Assembly (NCBI GenBank): GCA_022559845.1
Contig: CM040118.1
Span: 231,307,224 to 231,371,223, forward strand
DNA: 64,000 nucleotides
Reading direction: 5' to 3'
From: Amorphophallus konjac
Taxonomy: Eukaryota; Streptophyta; Magnoliopsida; Alismatales; Araceae
Shown here: piece by piece, positions 1 to 10,860 of the stretch
Position numbering within the stretch: the first letter of the stretch is position 1
Layout of the letters: each line of letters opens with the position of its first letter
Program-made: the position numbers and the translations under genes
Notes under the pieces: generated by a model
What the model saw: the letters and a program-made list of their open reading frames with translations, nothing else
Told to the model about the DNA's origin: nothing
Database searches by the model: none

Positions 1-1136
1 TGAGAAGGGTGGCAAAACGGCGTGGGAAGGCTGTGAGCGCGCCGGTTTAGACTCACTGGGTTCGACCGAAGTCCGCAGTAGCCGGAATTTTACAGGGCAG
101 GGATTGTTCCAGGCAAGCTTTCTCCTATTGTTGTTTTGTTCTTTCTTCCCCCTTTTTTTTGTCTGGCATAGTAGATCGCAGGGGGCTTGTTACGGGCAAC
201 GGCGTGGATGCTTAATGTCATTAACACCCTTCATTAGTTCTTCATTCTGTAATTTTTTTTGTTTTGTCATTTCACATAATACCACCATCATGCCTCACTT
301 GTATATTTCATCTTTTAATTAGTTCGAGTCCTAGCAAAATTCGGCAACACCTCCCCCGCGTTCGGGGCGTTCGAGGTGAAAACTAGAGAGCTGCCTACGG
401 AATATTCTGATATGACCTCCAAATTCTCCGGTGAGCTATGAATAGTCACCCGGTGATCCAAGGTGGGTGTGGAAGCCCGAGGTATAGCCTTCAAGGGGTT
501 CCAGTGGCCCACGGACCGCAATTTATGAGCTTATGGATCTTAAACTGACAATGTAGCCGAGCATAAGGCCATCGTTGTTCACCCTCTGGACGGGTCCTCC
601 GAACGCCATACTATGGAGAAGTAGGCTTCTCAGGGGCCTAGAGTGATCAAAAGATAAAAAAAGGATGCTGGTAAGGCAAACACAACACCTTCTAGATCAC
701 TAGGTGGGAGGCAGAATGCTCAGGACGGGGGAAGGAGAACAAGATGAAGGCTCTTTCGTTTCTTAAAAAAAAAACCTCTTTCATTCTCTGTAAGAAATGA
801 AGAGTACAAAAAGAGGAGAAGCAGAATAGGGGCCACGGCCCATGCTACCCTTAAAGATTTCTTTTTATTCGCTCCCAGGAGCAAAAGAGTACATGGAGCA
901 TGTACATCACATTGTCGAAGCAAAAGAAAAAAGGGACAGCGTGAACAGCAAAAAAACAATAGAACAAGAGGAGAAACGGCGGAGCGCTGGCTCCTCTATC
1001 CCTTGCTCTCACCTCCTTCTTCCTACTCACCCTCTCGCTCTTCCTTATTTTTACAAGACCTTTCTCTTCACCATTGGGACAGAGAGCTTCAGCTGGAGAG
1101 CCCCCTAGAGAGCCAGTTATTCCACGGAGCATCCCT

Positions 1137-1145
1137 CCTTTTATA
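1137..1145 (-). promoter_or_regulatory. TATA box of the left Tat-like LTR
   Basis: The plus strand reads CCTTTTATAGG, which is CCTATAAAAGG on the minus strand. It lies about 1.17 kb from the LTR start at 2318, a plausible U3 length. The H LTR has a matching box at 19363-19369. Confidence 0.5.
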
Positions 1146-1469
1146 GGAGTGGAGATAGTGTAGGCTTGAAGCTCCACCTCTCCCTCTCTCTTTACATTGT
1201 TCGACGCCTCATGAGGGGTCTCATATAGGGAAAGCAGGGGGTAGACCCTGTGTCCTCCTGGGATTGGCAGATGACGACGGGGGGACACCAACGTTCTATT
1301 GCGGCGCTCGAAGCTTTCCACCTTTCAGAGCTTGAAGTGGACAGGCGGGTCTGCGACTGGTTTGTCCGGTTGTCGACGAAGGGGCTCACCCCTTTCAGGC
1401 AGAGGTTCCTCATTGCCCGTCTATTCGCGGGAAAACAGAGCTCCGACGCGATCACGGGACGTCCCCCAC

Positions 1470-1800
1470 GGTGCCGTTTCAGCGGACTGGGGGCTTCTCA
1501 CGCCGGTTTGGATAGCGCCGATTTAAAGGCCAAGGGAAGGGTTGTCGCGCTGTTTCAGGGAGGCAGTGCCGCGCCAGTTTAGGGAGTTGAAGGGAAGCTC
1601 GCCATTTCAAGATGGAAGAGGGGCGTGCCATTTTCATGGAAATAGGGGCAGATGGCGCGCTATTTTCATGGCAGTAGGGGCCATGCCATTTTAATGGCCA
1701 AGGAGGCTCTGGCCGCGCCGGTTCAAGACCATGCCGATTTAAGTGGCTCTTTTGACATGACCACGCCGTTTCAAGGGGGATGACGTCGGCTTAATGGCTT
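1470..1800. repeat. U3 cluster of (G/T)GCC(G/A)NTTTNA words
   Basis: About a dozen imperfect copies of a short word occur here, for example GCCGTTTCA, GCGCCGATTTAA, CGCGCTGTTTCA, GCCATTTTCATGG, GCCATTTTAATGG and ACGCCGTTTCAAG. They are spaced 15-50 bases apart, all in the same orientation, upstream of the minus-strand TATA box. The H LTR has a related series at about 19860-20110 (CACCGGTTCAAG, GGCCGGTTCACC, GGCCGATTCATGG). Confidence 0.55.
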
Positions 1801-2318
1801 CTTCGACTTTGACCTGGCTCAGGTGAGTGTTTGATGTCCAACGTTGCCTTAGTTTTATTGCACCGCTTCCGGAGTGTTTATTCTGAAGCTCTCGGGCTTC
1901 GGCTTGTAATTCTGAGTGATTTCTAACGCGTGCCGAACCCATGTCAGATCACTTGGGTTTTGTCCTGATCTAGTCCTTGGCACTATGAATCGTGCCCTCA
2001 GGCCTACTCCCTGCCTATGGGGAGTGTCTTCGTTGAGTGGACATCCCCTCAAAGCATTTTCACCCCCAATGGGCAACTCTTCGGCCTCCCACGGACCATT
2101 CCGGCATCCCGCATGCCCTGATCGGGTCACTCGTGTTTTGCACTGATATTGCCTTTGGCACCCTGTTTCGGGGGAACAGGGATATTTCTTCAACCCGGGA
2201 GGCTTCCTTATCAGGTCTCGAACCGCCAGGTATGTTGTCGTCCGGATCGGATGAGATATAAGGCTTGTTCGGCTCGACAAGACCCGGAGTTCTTTCTCAT
2301 GAATTTTTGGGTGTCCAC

Positions 2319-2744
2319 AACCACTCAGCTGAATCTGGTTACCAAACATAACTCTTTAAAGGAAGGCTCATGCACTCAGTCACTTTCTTATTTTTGTGAA
2401 CTTACTATTTCTGCAACTCAGAACATGCTTCCATCTTCCAGCTAAATTGTATTTCTGCACTCAATTACTCCCTAGAGCTTATCTATTAATGATGTCAAAG
2501 GGGGAGAGGAATGGATGTGAGTCATTAAAAGTTGGGGGAGAGAAAAAATGGGGCAGAGAAAAGGATGTGAACGTATAAGTCATTTTGTTGATTTCAAATC
2601 TATCACCAATGACTCTGAATGTTGGAGAGAACCCTCATTTTGCTGCCCAACTATCTACTCAAGAGAGACTCAATTTCTTGATTCAATTCTCATATCTTCA
2701 GTTTAATGAGTCATATTGTTGGCCATCATCAAAAAGGGGGAGAA
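2319..2744 (+). mobile_element. S1: 3' internal remnant of a SIRE/Maximus-type Ty1/copia element
   Basis: This is non-coding sequence just upstream of the S1 3' LTR. It contains several purine-rich tracts (GTCAAAGGGGGAGAGG at about 2495, GTTGGGGGAGAG at about 2531), the multiple polypurine-tract arrangement usual for SIRE-type elements. The left boundary is abrupt: it abuts the Tat-like LTR terminus at 2318. No pol or 5' LTR of S1 is present, so the element is truncated. Confidence 0.65.
2728..2744 (+). other. S1 polypurine tract
   Basis: The sequence ATCAAAAAGGGGGAGAA lies immediately before the LTR start TGTTAC. This is the usual plus-strand primer site of SIRE-type elements and fixes the LTR start and strand. 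Confidence 0.85.
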
Positions 2745-3036
2745 TGTTACATTCTATGTGTTTTGATGATGTCAATAAAATAATAAGTCATTAGTCAGTC
2801 AGTCTGTATCATATGTTTTGAATCCCTATATGCCTTGGCCATATACGTGGAATACATTAAAGTGTGTGTTTCAAATTGTCTAAGTGGTTACATGATAAAT
2901 TATAGATTGACAGATTGGTTCATGCAGGTCAGAAGAAGAAGAAGAAATTCAGAAACTGATTCTCAGAAGATCAAGCCAAATTCAAACATCTCATAAAGTC
3001 TATTTTCAAATGGAATTTAGAAGAAGACAAGTCAAC

Positions 3037-3515
3037 TTTAGACCTCCACAAGTCGACTTGGCAAGTTAGAAGTCAACAGTTCTAATTCAGCATAACTTCA
3101 TTCAAAACCAAGTAAGAGTCGACACACAGACTCGACTCCTATTTATAGGAGTTCTGTCAAACCTCGGGCGTGCACATGGAGTAGACGCCAAGCTCAAGTG
3201 GAGCCGACTCAATGGTTGCTTTTCAAGATAAATACAAGACATATCGGATAACAGAGTCGGCGTAGTAAATAATTTAGTCGACGGAAGGAACTGAGCCCGT
3301 TAAGCCAAGCATCAAAAGTATTCAGGTAATGGAGTCGACACAAACGCACTTTGGAGTCGACTCAGTGAAGGTGCCTCAGTCAAAACACAATCATCATCAA
3401 ATGCTATGCCGACTCCACATCCCTATGGAGTCGACACCACCTTGAAGACTGGAACAAGATTCTCAGCAGCAATGAAGATGGCGTTGACACAGGATAGCCA
3501 TGAGGTCGACGTAGT
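3037..3515. repeat. S1 U3 cluster of GAGTCGAC words, several as hairpins
   Basis: About fifteen copies of GTCGAC/GAGTCGAC/GTCGGC-like words occur in 480 bp. Several are facing pairs: GAGTCGA (about 3117) with TCGACTC (about 3133), and GACTCC (about 3411) with GGAGTC (about 3427) around a 10-base loop. They lie in U3, upstream of the TATA box. Confidence 0.7.
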
Positions 3516-3712
3516 CCTTATGGTCTATGAAGATCTTCAAATACACGTGAGTAGGTCACATGGATTTGAATTCGGTTAGTGGCACATGATCCAAAGATGC
3601 GTAGCACGCTTCTAGAAAGGGCTGAGAATGGAATATTCTATCACTCTGATGAGGACCTATGGAATATCAGTTTGGGAGATTAGCCTTTTTGGAAATTACT
3701 CATATCCTACTC

Positions 3713-3720
3713 TATATATA
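3713..3720 (+). promoter_or_regulatory. S1 LTR TATA box
   Basis: CTCTATATATAGATC is followed 20-40 bases later by CTTCGTCTTCC, a plausible transcription start. No stronger candidate was seen in the LTR. Confidence 0.6.
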
Positions 3721-4805
3721 GATCTCGTCCTTCGTCTTCCAAGAGCAGAGGACACAAAAAATATCAAAGCTGCTGCCTTCAAAGAGAGATGAGCCATCAG
3801 AGAAACAGAGAGCCACTTCAAAATCAAAAGAGAGAGAGAGAAAGAAGAAGAGAGAAGATCTGAGTGTAGCTAGTCAAGAGAGGAGAAGTTCCTTCGTGTT
3901 TTTTAGAAAAGGCTCTTGAATTGTTTTAGAGCTACATTTCGAGTCTGTGTCTATTTTTATTTTTATTTCTTCTGGTTCTTATTTTGTTTCATTCCCATCA
4001 CTTCTGAAATTTCATTGTTACTGATCGTGTTTGAAACATGAATCAGGGTGGTGATCAGCTGGGTGCTGATCACGTTTTGCTCTGGTCAAATAGAGCGTGA
4101 GGATAGTCCTCCTTGTTTGCTGCTCTAGGAAGTGTTACTGATCCTACTGGGTGTAAGATCGGTGGTGCGCACAGTAGAATTGTTATACACGGGTTCACTC
4201 TGAGATTTTAGAGTAAGGGAGGGGAGTGTTCCTTTGGGTTCAAGCTGTGTGATCAGCTTTTGTAGCAGATTGGATCTGTGTTCTTGTTCTTGTGCAAGGG
4301 ATCCTCACCCTGATTAGGTGAGGGGTGGATGTAGATTGCTAGGTAGCAATCGAACCACCTTACAAACTTTTGTGCAAATTGTGGTTTGATATCCATATCT
4401 CCTATCTCTATTCTCATACAACTCGTTTGGTATATCAAAAAGTGCAGCTGGAACGAGAGGTCTAGCCTATCTGGAAGCCTATACTTTGTGTGAGGAGGTC
4501 ATTTAATCAAACCTATGCCTCGTACCAATCTGAGTTTGTTTTCTGAACCGTGGTTCGGTTACATTGAGAAATCTTCTTCAGCTTGCCGTAAATTGAAATG
4601 CATACAGTGTCCAAAGTTTCCTAGTTCTGTCTTCTTCATCCTGCACATCAAGTGTTTATCATTTGCACTTAATCGTCTATTGGTTGATTGCCTCTTGAAC
4701 TGTGAAGAGTTAGATCATATACTTGACATTATTTTTTAAATTGATCTATTAGAGGGGAAGATCTATTCATCCCCCCTTCTAGATATGTTCTTCCCTTTCA
4801 CAACA

Positions 4806-6658
4806 GTAGGCTATGTGTTCTTTGGGCGATCCTTGCCCGTCGAATTTATCAAACTTCGACAGCTTGTTGACGCCAGGAGGTAGCCTTTTGACAGCATGGT
4901 AGGCCGGGTACGGCACCTTGTATACATCAAATGAAGCGTAGTCATCACCGCCTCGATCGGCCAACTTCCTCTCGATCATTTGTTCTATCATTATTTTATT
5001 TATCATCGTCGGGTCGACTGGGCGTGGGCAGAAGTGAGCTTGCTACATCTGCGGCGTCATCGGCACCGTTGCTTGAGGTGTACCGGCAATCCCCCGATGC
5101 TGAGTAGCAAGCTGCGGTATAGGGGTCATGCCCCCAGTGTAATCTGGTGCCAATTGAGAGGCCATCATTGGAGGGAAGCTTCAACTTCATCAGCACCACA
5201 CTGTGAGGTTTCAGGAGGGACCTCGACTTGTTTCGAGGCTGTAGGATTCATGCTCAGCTCATTGAGTTTCCTTTTTAACATTTCAACTTCTTGTTGATAA
5301 TTCAGGAGCATCATCATCACAGCCGGATCGAGCATTGAGGAGCTAGGACTTTGGCCTATTGTTGTCGGTGGAACATCTGGAGAATGCGTTGGTCCTTCAC
5401 CGTCATCCTCGGCGGTGATCACATTTGTAGTCATCGTGATCAGATCCACGCCAGTTTCTTCAAAGCGGGATTGTGCTGTCTCAGCTGTTACCTCCCCTCT
5501 TCTAGTAGTAGGATCCAGCCCTTTAGTGAGCCTGGTCATCTCATCGTGATCTTCATGCAGAGTCACATAGTGGCCAGCCACTCCAACCATGTTACATGTA
5601 AAGACTTGGAGCGACTTGCTTCTTTGAATCACCTTCTTGGTTAGCTGGCAAGGGAAGGTTAGTCTTGTGAACATCGAAATCCTCGGCACAGCTTGCTCAT
5701 AGAGGAGTGGCTCGTAGCAGCCCGAGCCGGCATCTTTTATTTCTTGCAGGTCGGCTCGTTGCTCCCGGCCTTTTTTCACAACGCTCATAGCTTCTAAGGG
5801 TCGCCACCTCCATAGAGAAATGACGTGAAAGTGCCCCCAGATGGCTTGAGTAATATAATTTTGCCCTTTAGCAGGGCGTATCACATATCATGGCACTTCG
5901 ACTTGTGACGGATACTTGTAGGTGTGGCGGCCTTTTTCGGTTGCCCCGCCATAGTTCTCATCATATAGGTAGATGTATGCCCGTAGAACATAGCTCTGGG
6001 ATGCTGGTTCAAGACGTGGCTGGATCGGCGCGTCGATCTTTTCTTCTTGTTCTTCTCTTCTTCTTGCGGGATTGTCAGCCATGGCAAGCCTTAGTGGATT
6101 TGAAGCCGGGGCCTGTGCCTGCTTGGGCACCCAAATTTGCTTGAATCTGGTTGGCTTCGGGGCCAACCCTCCCTTTGCCTTTGACTCGAAGCGGTCTGTT
6201 TTGATTTGGGCCAGTGCTTGGAAGGAATTACGCACCGGCACTATTGAAACCACCCTGTTGGGTGCAATTCTGGCATGCCTGCCATTTAGAAATACTCGGA
6301 CCCCTCAGATGATCATGGACTTGCCTGAGGTAGATAGTCGGCTTTGCAATGTACATGCGTTCTTTTTGGCCACCCTCCTGGCGGTCGGTGTGCGCCTCTT
6401 GCTACTTGAGGCGCGGGAGTCGGTGTGGTAGATGTGGCAGCCCACCACCTTCATTGTCCTTGCTACCTCTGTGACGTTGGAGGCTTCTGGCTTCATCTCT
6501 TGGGTGGCCAAGAGCTCCATGAAGGCGACCCCTAGGAAGTTGGGGAAGCCCACGACAGGAGGAAAATCACCAAACTTAGTCGGCACCGCCAAATAACCAT
6601 CCTCGGCATGGCTCGCGACGACAAGGGGTCCAAATGTTACCGCCATCGCAGTCGTCAA
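4806..6658 (-). pseudogene. gag: H: Tat-like gag (N-terminal part), truncated and broken
   Basis: On the minus strand the frame starts at 6658, about 80 bases after the primer-binding site, and runs as three blocks in one frame (6658-6305, 6253-5888, 5884-5165) separated by stops. A frame change leads to a fourth block ending at 4806. The last block contains YKVPYPAYHAVKRLPPG and KFDKFDGQGSPKEHIAYC, the pattern that opens the capsid-like domain of Ty3/gypsy Gag (K.DG.G.P.EH). Block three carries a coiled-coil-like stretch (QQEVEMLKRKLNEL). The long region before the capsid motif fits Tat/Ogre relatives, which carry extra sequence there. The S1 LTR cuts the gene just after IAYC; the rest of gag and all of pol are missing. 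Confidence 0.75.
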
Positions 6659-6750
6659 AATGCAATCTGCAAGATTAAATTAGACAGTTAGAATTTTAAG
6701 AAGAGGCCATTGGGCCCCTAATCCTGGTGAGGAGATGAAGGGAAGTTTTA

Positions 6751-6768
6751 GTCTCACCGGGCGTGCCA
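6751..6768 (-). other. H primer-binding site
   Basis: On the minus strand this reads TGGCACGCCCGGTGAGAC, four bases after the LTR end (CCACA). It begins with TGG, as expected for a site complementary to a tRNA 3' end. It resembles the GGCACGCCCGGTGGGAC-type site I recall from Tat/RIRE2-like gypsy elements. The cognate tRNA was not identified. Confidence 0.6.
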
Positions 6769-7884
6769 GACTTGTGGATGCACTTTTGAGATTTCTTTTA
6801 TCTATTTGTTGGTTTGTTTATTTATTCATTTATTTAGTGCGTGGGTGTGCTAGTCACAGTGACAATTTATTCAGGCTCTGAAGAAGCCACTGGTGCGTGC
6901 CGTTTGACCGATCAGACGATAGTGGATATCGTGTCGGGAGTAAAATTCACCGTGCCATAAAGGTCACAGCATTAATTACATCTCCCGGAGGGGAGAAAAC
7001 CCTTGATTGATCGCCAGGAAAAGGGGCCCTATGGCCTGAAATTAACATTGATGAAATGAGATAATAAAAATCTCGAACAGCGTTAGAATGCCCCGCGTTA
7101 GGGTGTAAGCATTTGAATCATGCTGGTTGCTTATTGACCATTTCATGTTCGGACGGGAATCTATTTTGAAACCGTGATGAAGATGGAAATAAAACTCGTG
7201 CTAATATCTACTGAATGTACGGCAAGTTTGATAAGAGAGCGGGATTAGATCCCAGTGGAAATGAGTCAGTTTCAGTGAGCTATTGGCCCTGGGCAATATC
7301 GGGGTCATCCCCGAGATCCATGCCCGATATACCGGGGCGTCATTCATATTCCCTTCACATCGGGTCTGGGGAAACTGGGCTCCGGAGCGTACATTATTTC
7401 ATTTTTTGTTATTTGGTTATTTGACTTTTATTTAGATACATGGGTGCATTTTTATTCACTTATTATTATTTTTTTGTTTGATATTTCTTTTGGTTTATTA
7501 TTTATCACTTTAGATGTTGTTTTGTTTTATTTTGTTATTGTTATGCTTTTGTTTTTTTTTGGTTTGTTTTCTCTCATTTTATATCTTCTCTCTTCTTTGT
7601 TTTATTTTCCTTTTTTTTGTCTTGAAACAAAGGGAGGGGGAGGGTGGTAATCCGGCCCGTGACTGCCGCCGGATCACTCCCCATTTCTATTTATTTAATA
7701 TATATATATATAAGAGGATGAATTGGCGAGAGGAGAGAGGGAGATGAGAGAGTGTGTCGGCGAGAGGAGAGAAACGGGAAGAGAGGAGGGGTGATCCGGC
7801 GCGACAGGCCGTCGGATCACCTCCCCATTTCATTTTTTTTCTTCTCCTTTTTTCTTCTTCTTTTCTCTTTCCTTTTTTTTTGGA

Positions 7885-8055
7885 AAGGGGTGTTCGGTCG
7901 ACCGAACTCATGAGATTGGTGGACCGATCCTCCCAGGGACAGAAGTGCCTGCCGGCTAGGTCGATGCAGCCATGCGGTGCGTCGACCCAGTCACTGGTCG
8001 ATCGACCGAAAATGCATTTTTGGTCGACTGACCCGGTGGGTAGGTCGACTTGGGT
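7885..8055. repeat. GGTCGACCGA word cluster in the H LTR
   Basis: Eight or so copies or near-copies of GGTCGACCGA/GTCGACC occur in 170 bp, some palindromic. The word resembles the S1 word GAGTCGAC although the two LTRs are unrelated. Confidence 0.55.
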
Positions 8056-8349
8056 GCAGAACCTCCTTCTTTTCAATTCTTTTGACATATTTTTGGGCTT
8101 TCAAGCTACATGTTTGGCCATGATAGAATATGTTCATGGTTCCTTTTCTTTTATTATGCTTGTTCGATTAGTCCCCCCCCCCCCCCCTTTTCCTTTTTAT
8201 TGTTCCCTTCTTCCCCTTTTGCATGACTACGCATGTAAATGTGTATGCATATGGCAGAGAAGGGAGAGGGAGGCTAGCAAAGGGACCAATTTCTGCTATG
8301 ACAGGATAGCATATGTCAATGCATGACTTCTACCTGTGCTACGTAAGGA

Positions 8350-8354
8350 GATTC
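8350..8354. repeat. S2 target-site duplication, left copy (GATTC)
   Basis: GATTC directly precedes the S2 terminus TGTTGGG and matches 18130-18134 exactly. Confidence 0.95.
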
Positions 8355-9150
8355 TGTTGGGTTCGGTGTAGGTATTCAGAGGGGGGGTGAATGAATATAG
8401 CCCTTTTAAAAAATTCGCCCAAATAAAAAACTTATGCTCACAAGACAGATTTAGACAATCTGAAGATCTAATTGAATTCTCTTATAAGCAACTAAGCAGA
8501 AAAGTATGGAATCTCAATATTACACTTAAGCATATAATGGGCACGGTTCGCTTAAGTAGACAAACTTGAAGTCTAATAAGCGATGGCTGAAATAAACAAA
8601 CACTTAGTGTGCAATCAAACTAAGATTTCACGCACTTGATAACTGGAATACTAACAAGACAAATTAGACATTCATTTACTGAACCTATGATCAAACACAT
8701 GGAGCGCCCATATGCAATCATCTAGCGGAAGCAAATAGATAGAAACATCAAACCACTGCACAAGGGATTTTTAGGTGGTTCGGTCCAGCAGACCTACATC
8801 CACCCCACACTCAACCCGAGTGTGGCTTCCTGCTGACTCACAGCTTGAACAGCTGGGCATCACAGCTTGCCATACAACCGATGGGCAACACAGCTTGCCG
8901 TCCGAGGAATCCTCCTCGCCCCGCTGAGCAACACAGCTTGCTGTCCAGTGGAATCCACCACTGCAACAGCTGGGGATTACATCTTACCCGTCCAGAGGCA
9001 GCACCTCTGCAAACACTGACTAACAGCTTGAAGAAAGGATAAAATGGAAAATGAAAACAAGTAGCAACAGTAACTGAAAGCTATAAATAATGAAAGCACA
9101 AATGTGGCTCCTAAGAGCTGGCTGGCCTGGATTTGATCCACGGTCCAGTG

Positions 9151-9480
9151 AATGCAGATCTCTCTCGATCTCACTATCTCTCCTCTACTTCTTTCTCTTC
9201 TTCTTCTCTCGATAGCTCTCTATCTCTCTTTTCTCTCTTCTCTTTACACTCTGCTCTTTTCTTTTGTTCTTCTTTCTGCTCTAGATCTATCACTCTCTTT
9301 TTCTTTCTCTTCTTCTCTGTTCTTCTTCCTCTTCTTCTCTTCACACTCTGCTATCTCGATCTCTCACTCAATCTCTCTTTCTTTCTCTTTCTCACTCTCT
9401 TTGTCTTCTTCTTTTCCTTTTCTTCTTCTCTATCTGGATCGTGGCTCTCTGTATGGACTTCACCTCTCGCCAATTCGATC
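9151..9480. repeat. CT-rich (GAGA in element sense) tract of the S2 LTR
   Basis: About 330 bp of TCTCTT/TTCTTC repeats lie directly downstream of the TATA box in element sense, so the element transcript would begin with a long purine-rich stretch. The same tract is at about 16125-16455. Confidence 0.8.
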
Positions 9481-9506
9481 AGTCTTCTTCTGTGGAAGAA
9501 GGCTCA

Positions 9507-9514
9507 TATATATA
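9507..9514 (-). promoter_or_regulatory. S2 3' LTR TATA box
   Basis: Minus strand CTACTATATATATGAGCC. It is conserved at 16481-16488 and placed between the word arrays (upstream) and the purine-rich tract (downstream). Confidence 0.65.
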
Positions 9515-9705
9515 GTAGCAGCAGCAGCAGCCCCTGGGCGCGTGGCTTCCACGTATTCCCGCCCAAGGAATTCGCCAGATCCGAGGCAGCTTCATCCACG
9601 TGTCATCATCTGGTCAGGCCTTCCAGCCTCCGATCACGTGCCCTTCATTAGCCTCCACGAGAAGAGCACCTGTCAGACAGAGTATCGGAATATCAGATTA
9701 AGTGA

Positions 9706-10860
9706 AGAGCTCTGTATAGACTTGTAAAGACGATCATGATGTATAGACTTGTAATGTAAAGTGCGTTCTCGCACGGGAGCATATGAAGTCTCAAGGGAGC
9801 ATCTATGGCCTCTGGACAGCATCACCAGCGTCAGGAGAGCATGTGGAGCACATGCTGTCTCTGGGGAGCAATCGCTGCTCCAGGGGAGCATCCTCAAAGT
9901 TAGGGAAGCATTAACAGTCACTGGAGGGCATACTCGGTCCCAGGAGAGCATCCGGAGGGACAGGCGAGCATGCACGTCTGATGTACAGACTCTACCAATG
10001 TATAGACTTACCACCGACCATTGTGTAGACTTGAAGAAAGTGAGACGATGGCTAAGACACTGCACAATCTGATGTATAGACTTTACTTAACACAGTCTGA
10101 TGTACAGACTTGGGATTTCAACTGAAGGGTGTATAGACTTGACCAAACAGTCCAGTGAATAGACTTGAATAGCTGAGGCCAGTGTACAGACTTCGAAGGA
10201 TGCAGACTCTGTATAGATTGCAACTCAAACATGCATAAGGTATAGACTTTGTGAAACGTGAATGCGATGTACACACTTGCTGAACCACTGTATAGACTTA
10301 TAGAGATGACGCTGCACACTTGAGAATGCTGTGTACACACTCATAGCGTTGACGCTGCATGAGACGTAGGCTGTACAGACTTAGCCTAAGACAATGCATG
10401 AAATGGATGATGTATAGACTTGAGTTACTTTAGCAATGTAGAGACTTCGCTGAATGAGAATGCAATGCAGAGACTTCACGTTATGAAGCAAAGGATACAC
10501 TTAGCTGAAGATTGCCAGTCGACGTATAGACTTGGCATCAAAGCCAGTGTATAGACTTGGAAGCTTGAGCCAATGAATAGAGTTGAAACGCTTAAGGCGA
10601 TGTACAGACTTGTTGAGGCTCAAGCAGTGTACAGACTTCGAAGTTCCACTGTGGATGTACAGACTTGAAGATCCACTGTGGATGTATAGACTTGAAACGC
10701 TTAAGGTGATGTATAGACATTGGACTGTACAGACTTAGAATGTGAAGACTGATGTACAGACTTCATTAATCAAAGCATGAATGAATATGATGTACAGACT
10801 TCAAGGCTTGAATGCAAATGATGCACACTTCCAATGTAGAGACTAGCACTTACTGCTATT
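9706..10860 (-). repeat. Array of about 35 TGTAYAGACTT words in the S2 U3
   Basis: Copies of TGTATAGACTTG or TGTACAGACTT(G/C) recur on the same strand every 20-45 bases, with variable unrelated spacers. Degenerate copies (TGTAGAGACTT, TGTACACACTT, TGAATAGACTT) are mixed in. Between 9770 and 9975 a second word, (A/G)GGAGCAT or AGGAGAGCAT, appears about ten times. In element sense the word is AAGTCTRTACA, lying about 0.2-1.35 kb upstream of the TATA box. Confidence 0.9.

Larger units (their letters stand above)
1..2318 (-). mobile_element. Tat-like Ty3/gypsy LTR, partial (minus orientation)
   Basis: This stretch ends at TGTCCACA (2318), the same terminus as the H LTR at 20280. Between about 340 and 560 it aligns by eye with 18510-18720 (shared patterns such as CCCGAGG...CAAGGGG(C/T)TCC). 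A TATAAAA box lies on the minus strand at 1137-1145, so the LTR reads right to left, like H. Its start (the 3' part of the LTR) lies beyond the window. It is too divergent from the H 5' LTR to be an obvious recent pair, so it may be the H 3' LTR of an old element or a separate related copy. Reading frames inside it (for example 851-1321 and 1250-1582) show no known domain and are taken as chance. Confidence 0.6.
2745..4805 (+). mobile_element. S1 3' LTR (SIRE-type Ty1/copia)
   Basis: The LTR starts TGTTACATTC right after the polypurine tract and ends CCTTTCACAACA (short TGTT/AACA inverted termini). The end carries the run of C typical of SIRE LTRs. Like S2 and S3 it has TTTTGATGAT near the start. 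U3 runs to a TATA box at 3713-3720 and contains a cluster of GTCGAC words. The right border falls inside the gag of H, so S1 apparently inserted into H. The left half of S1 and its partner target duplication are gone. Confidence 0.85.
6773..8354 (-). mobile_element. H 5' LTR, downstream half (R-U5 side)
   Basis: The plus strand begins TGTGGATGC, complementary to an LTR ending GCATCCACA. This matches the other terminus TGTGGACACC (minus) at 20280 as a short inverted repeat. The LTR is interrupted at 8354 by S2 and resumes at 18135; the two parts sum to about 3.7 kb. It holds no credible gene. It contains two GATCCGGC...GCCGGATC-like hairpins (about 7650-7680 and 7792-7820), a cluster of GGTCGAC/GTCGACC words (about 7885-8055) and a run of C at about 8173-8187. 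Confidence 0.7.

Noticed and set aside
851..1582. Overlapping frames of 87-156 codons on both strands in the left LTR
   Set aside because: They overlap the U3 word cluster and promoter, show no domain and have no counterpart in the H LTR.
4253..4739. Short frames in the S1 LTR (61 and 74 codons)
   Set aside because: No similarity to a known protein and located in R-U5; no second LTR to test conservation.
7081..7145. tRNA-like look near GAATCATGC and GACCA
   Set aside because: I could not build a cloverleaf; the stretch belongs to the H LTR.
9133..9727. Long plus-strand frames (172-191 codons) rich in Ser, Leu and Phe
   Set aside because: They translate the CT-rich low-complexity tract of the S2 LTR, on the strand opposite to the element; the same frames recur at 16107-16701 for the same reason.
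9706..10860. CRISPR-like appearance (short repeats with unique spacers)
   Set aside because: Repeats are only 11-12 bases and degenerate, spacers vary widely in length, and the array is duplicated in both LTRs of a plant retrotransposon; no cas genes.
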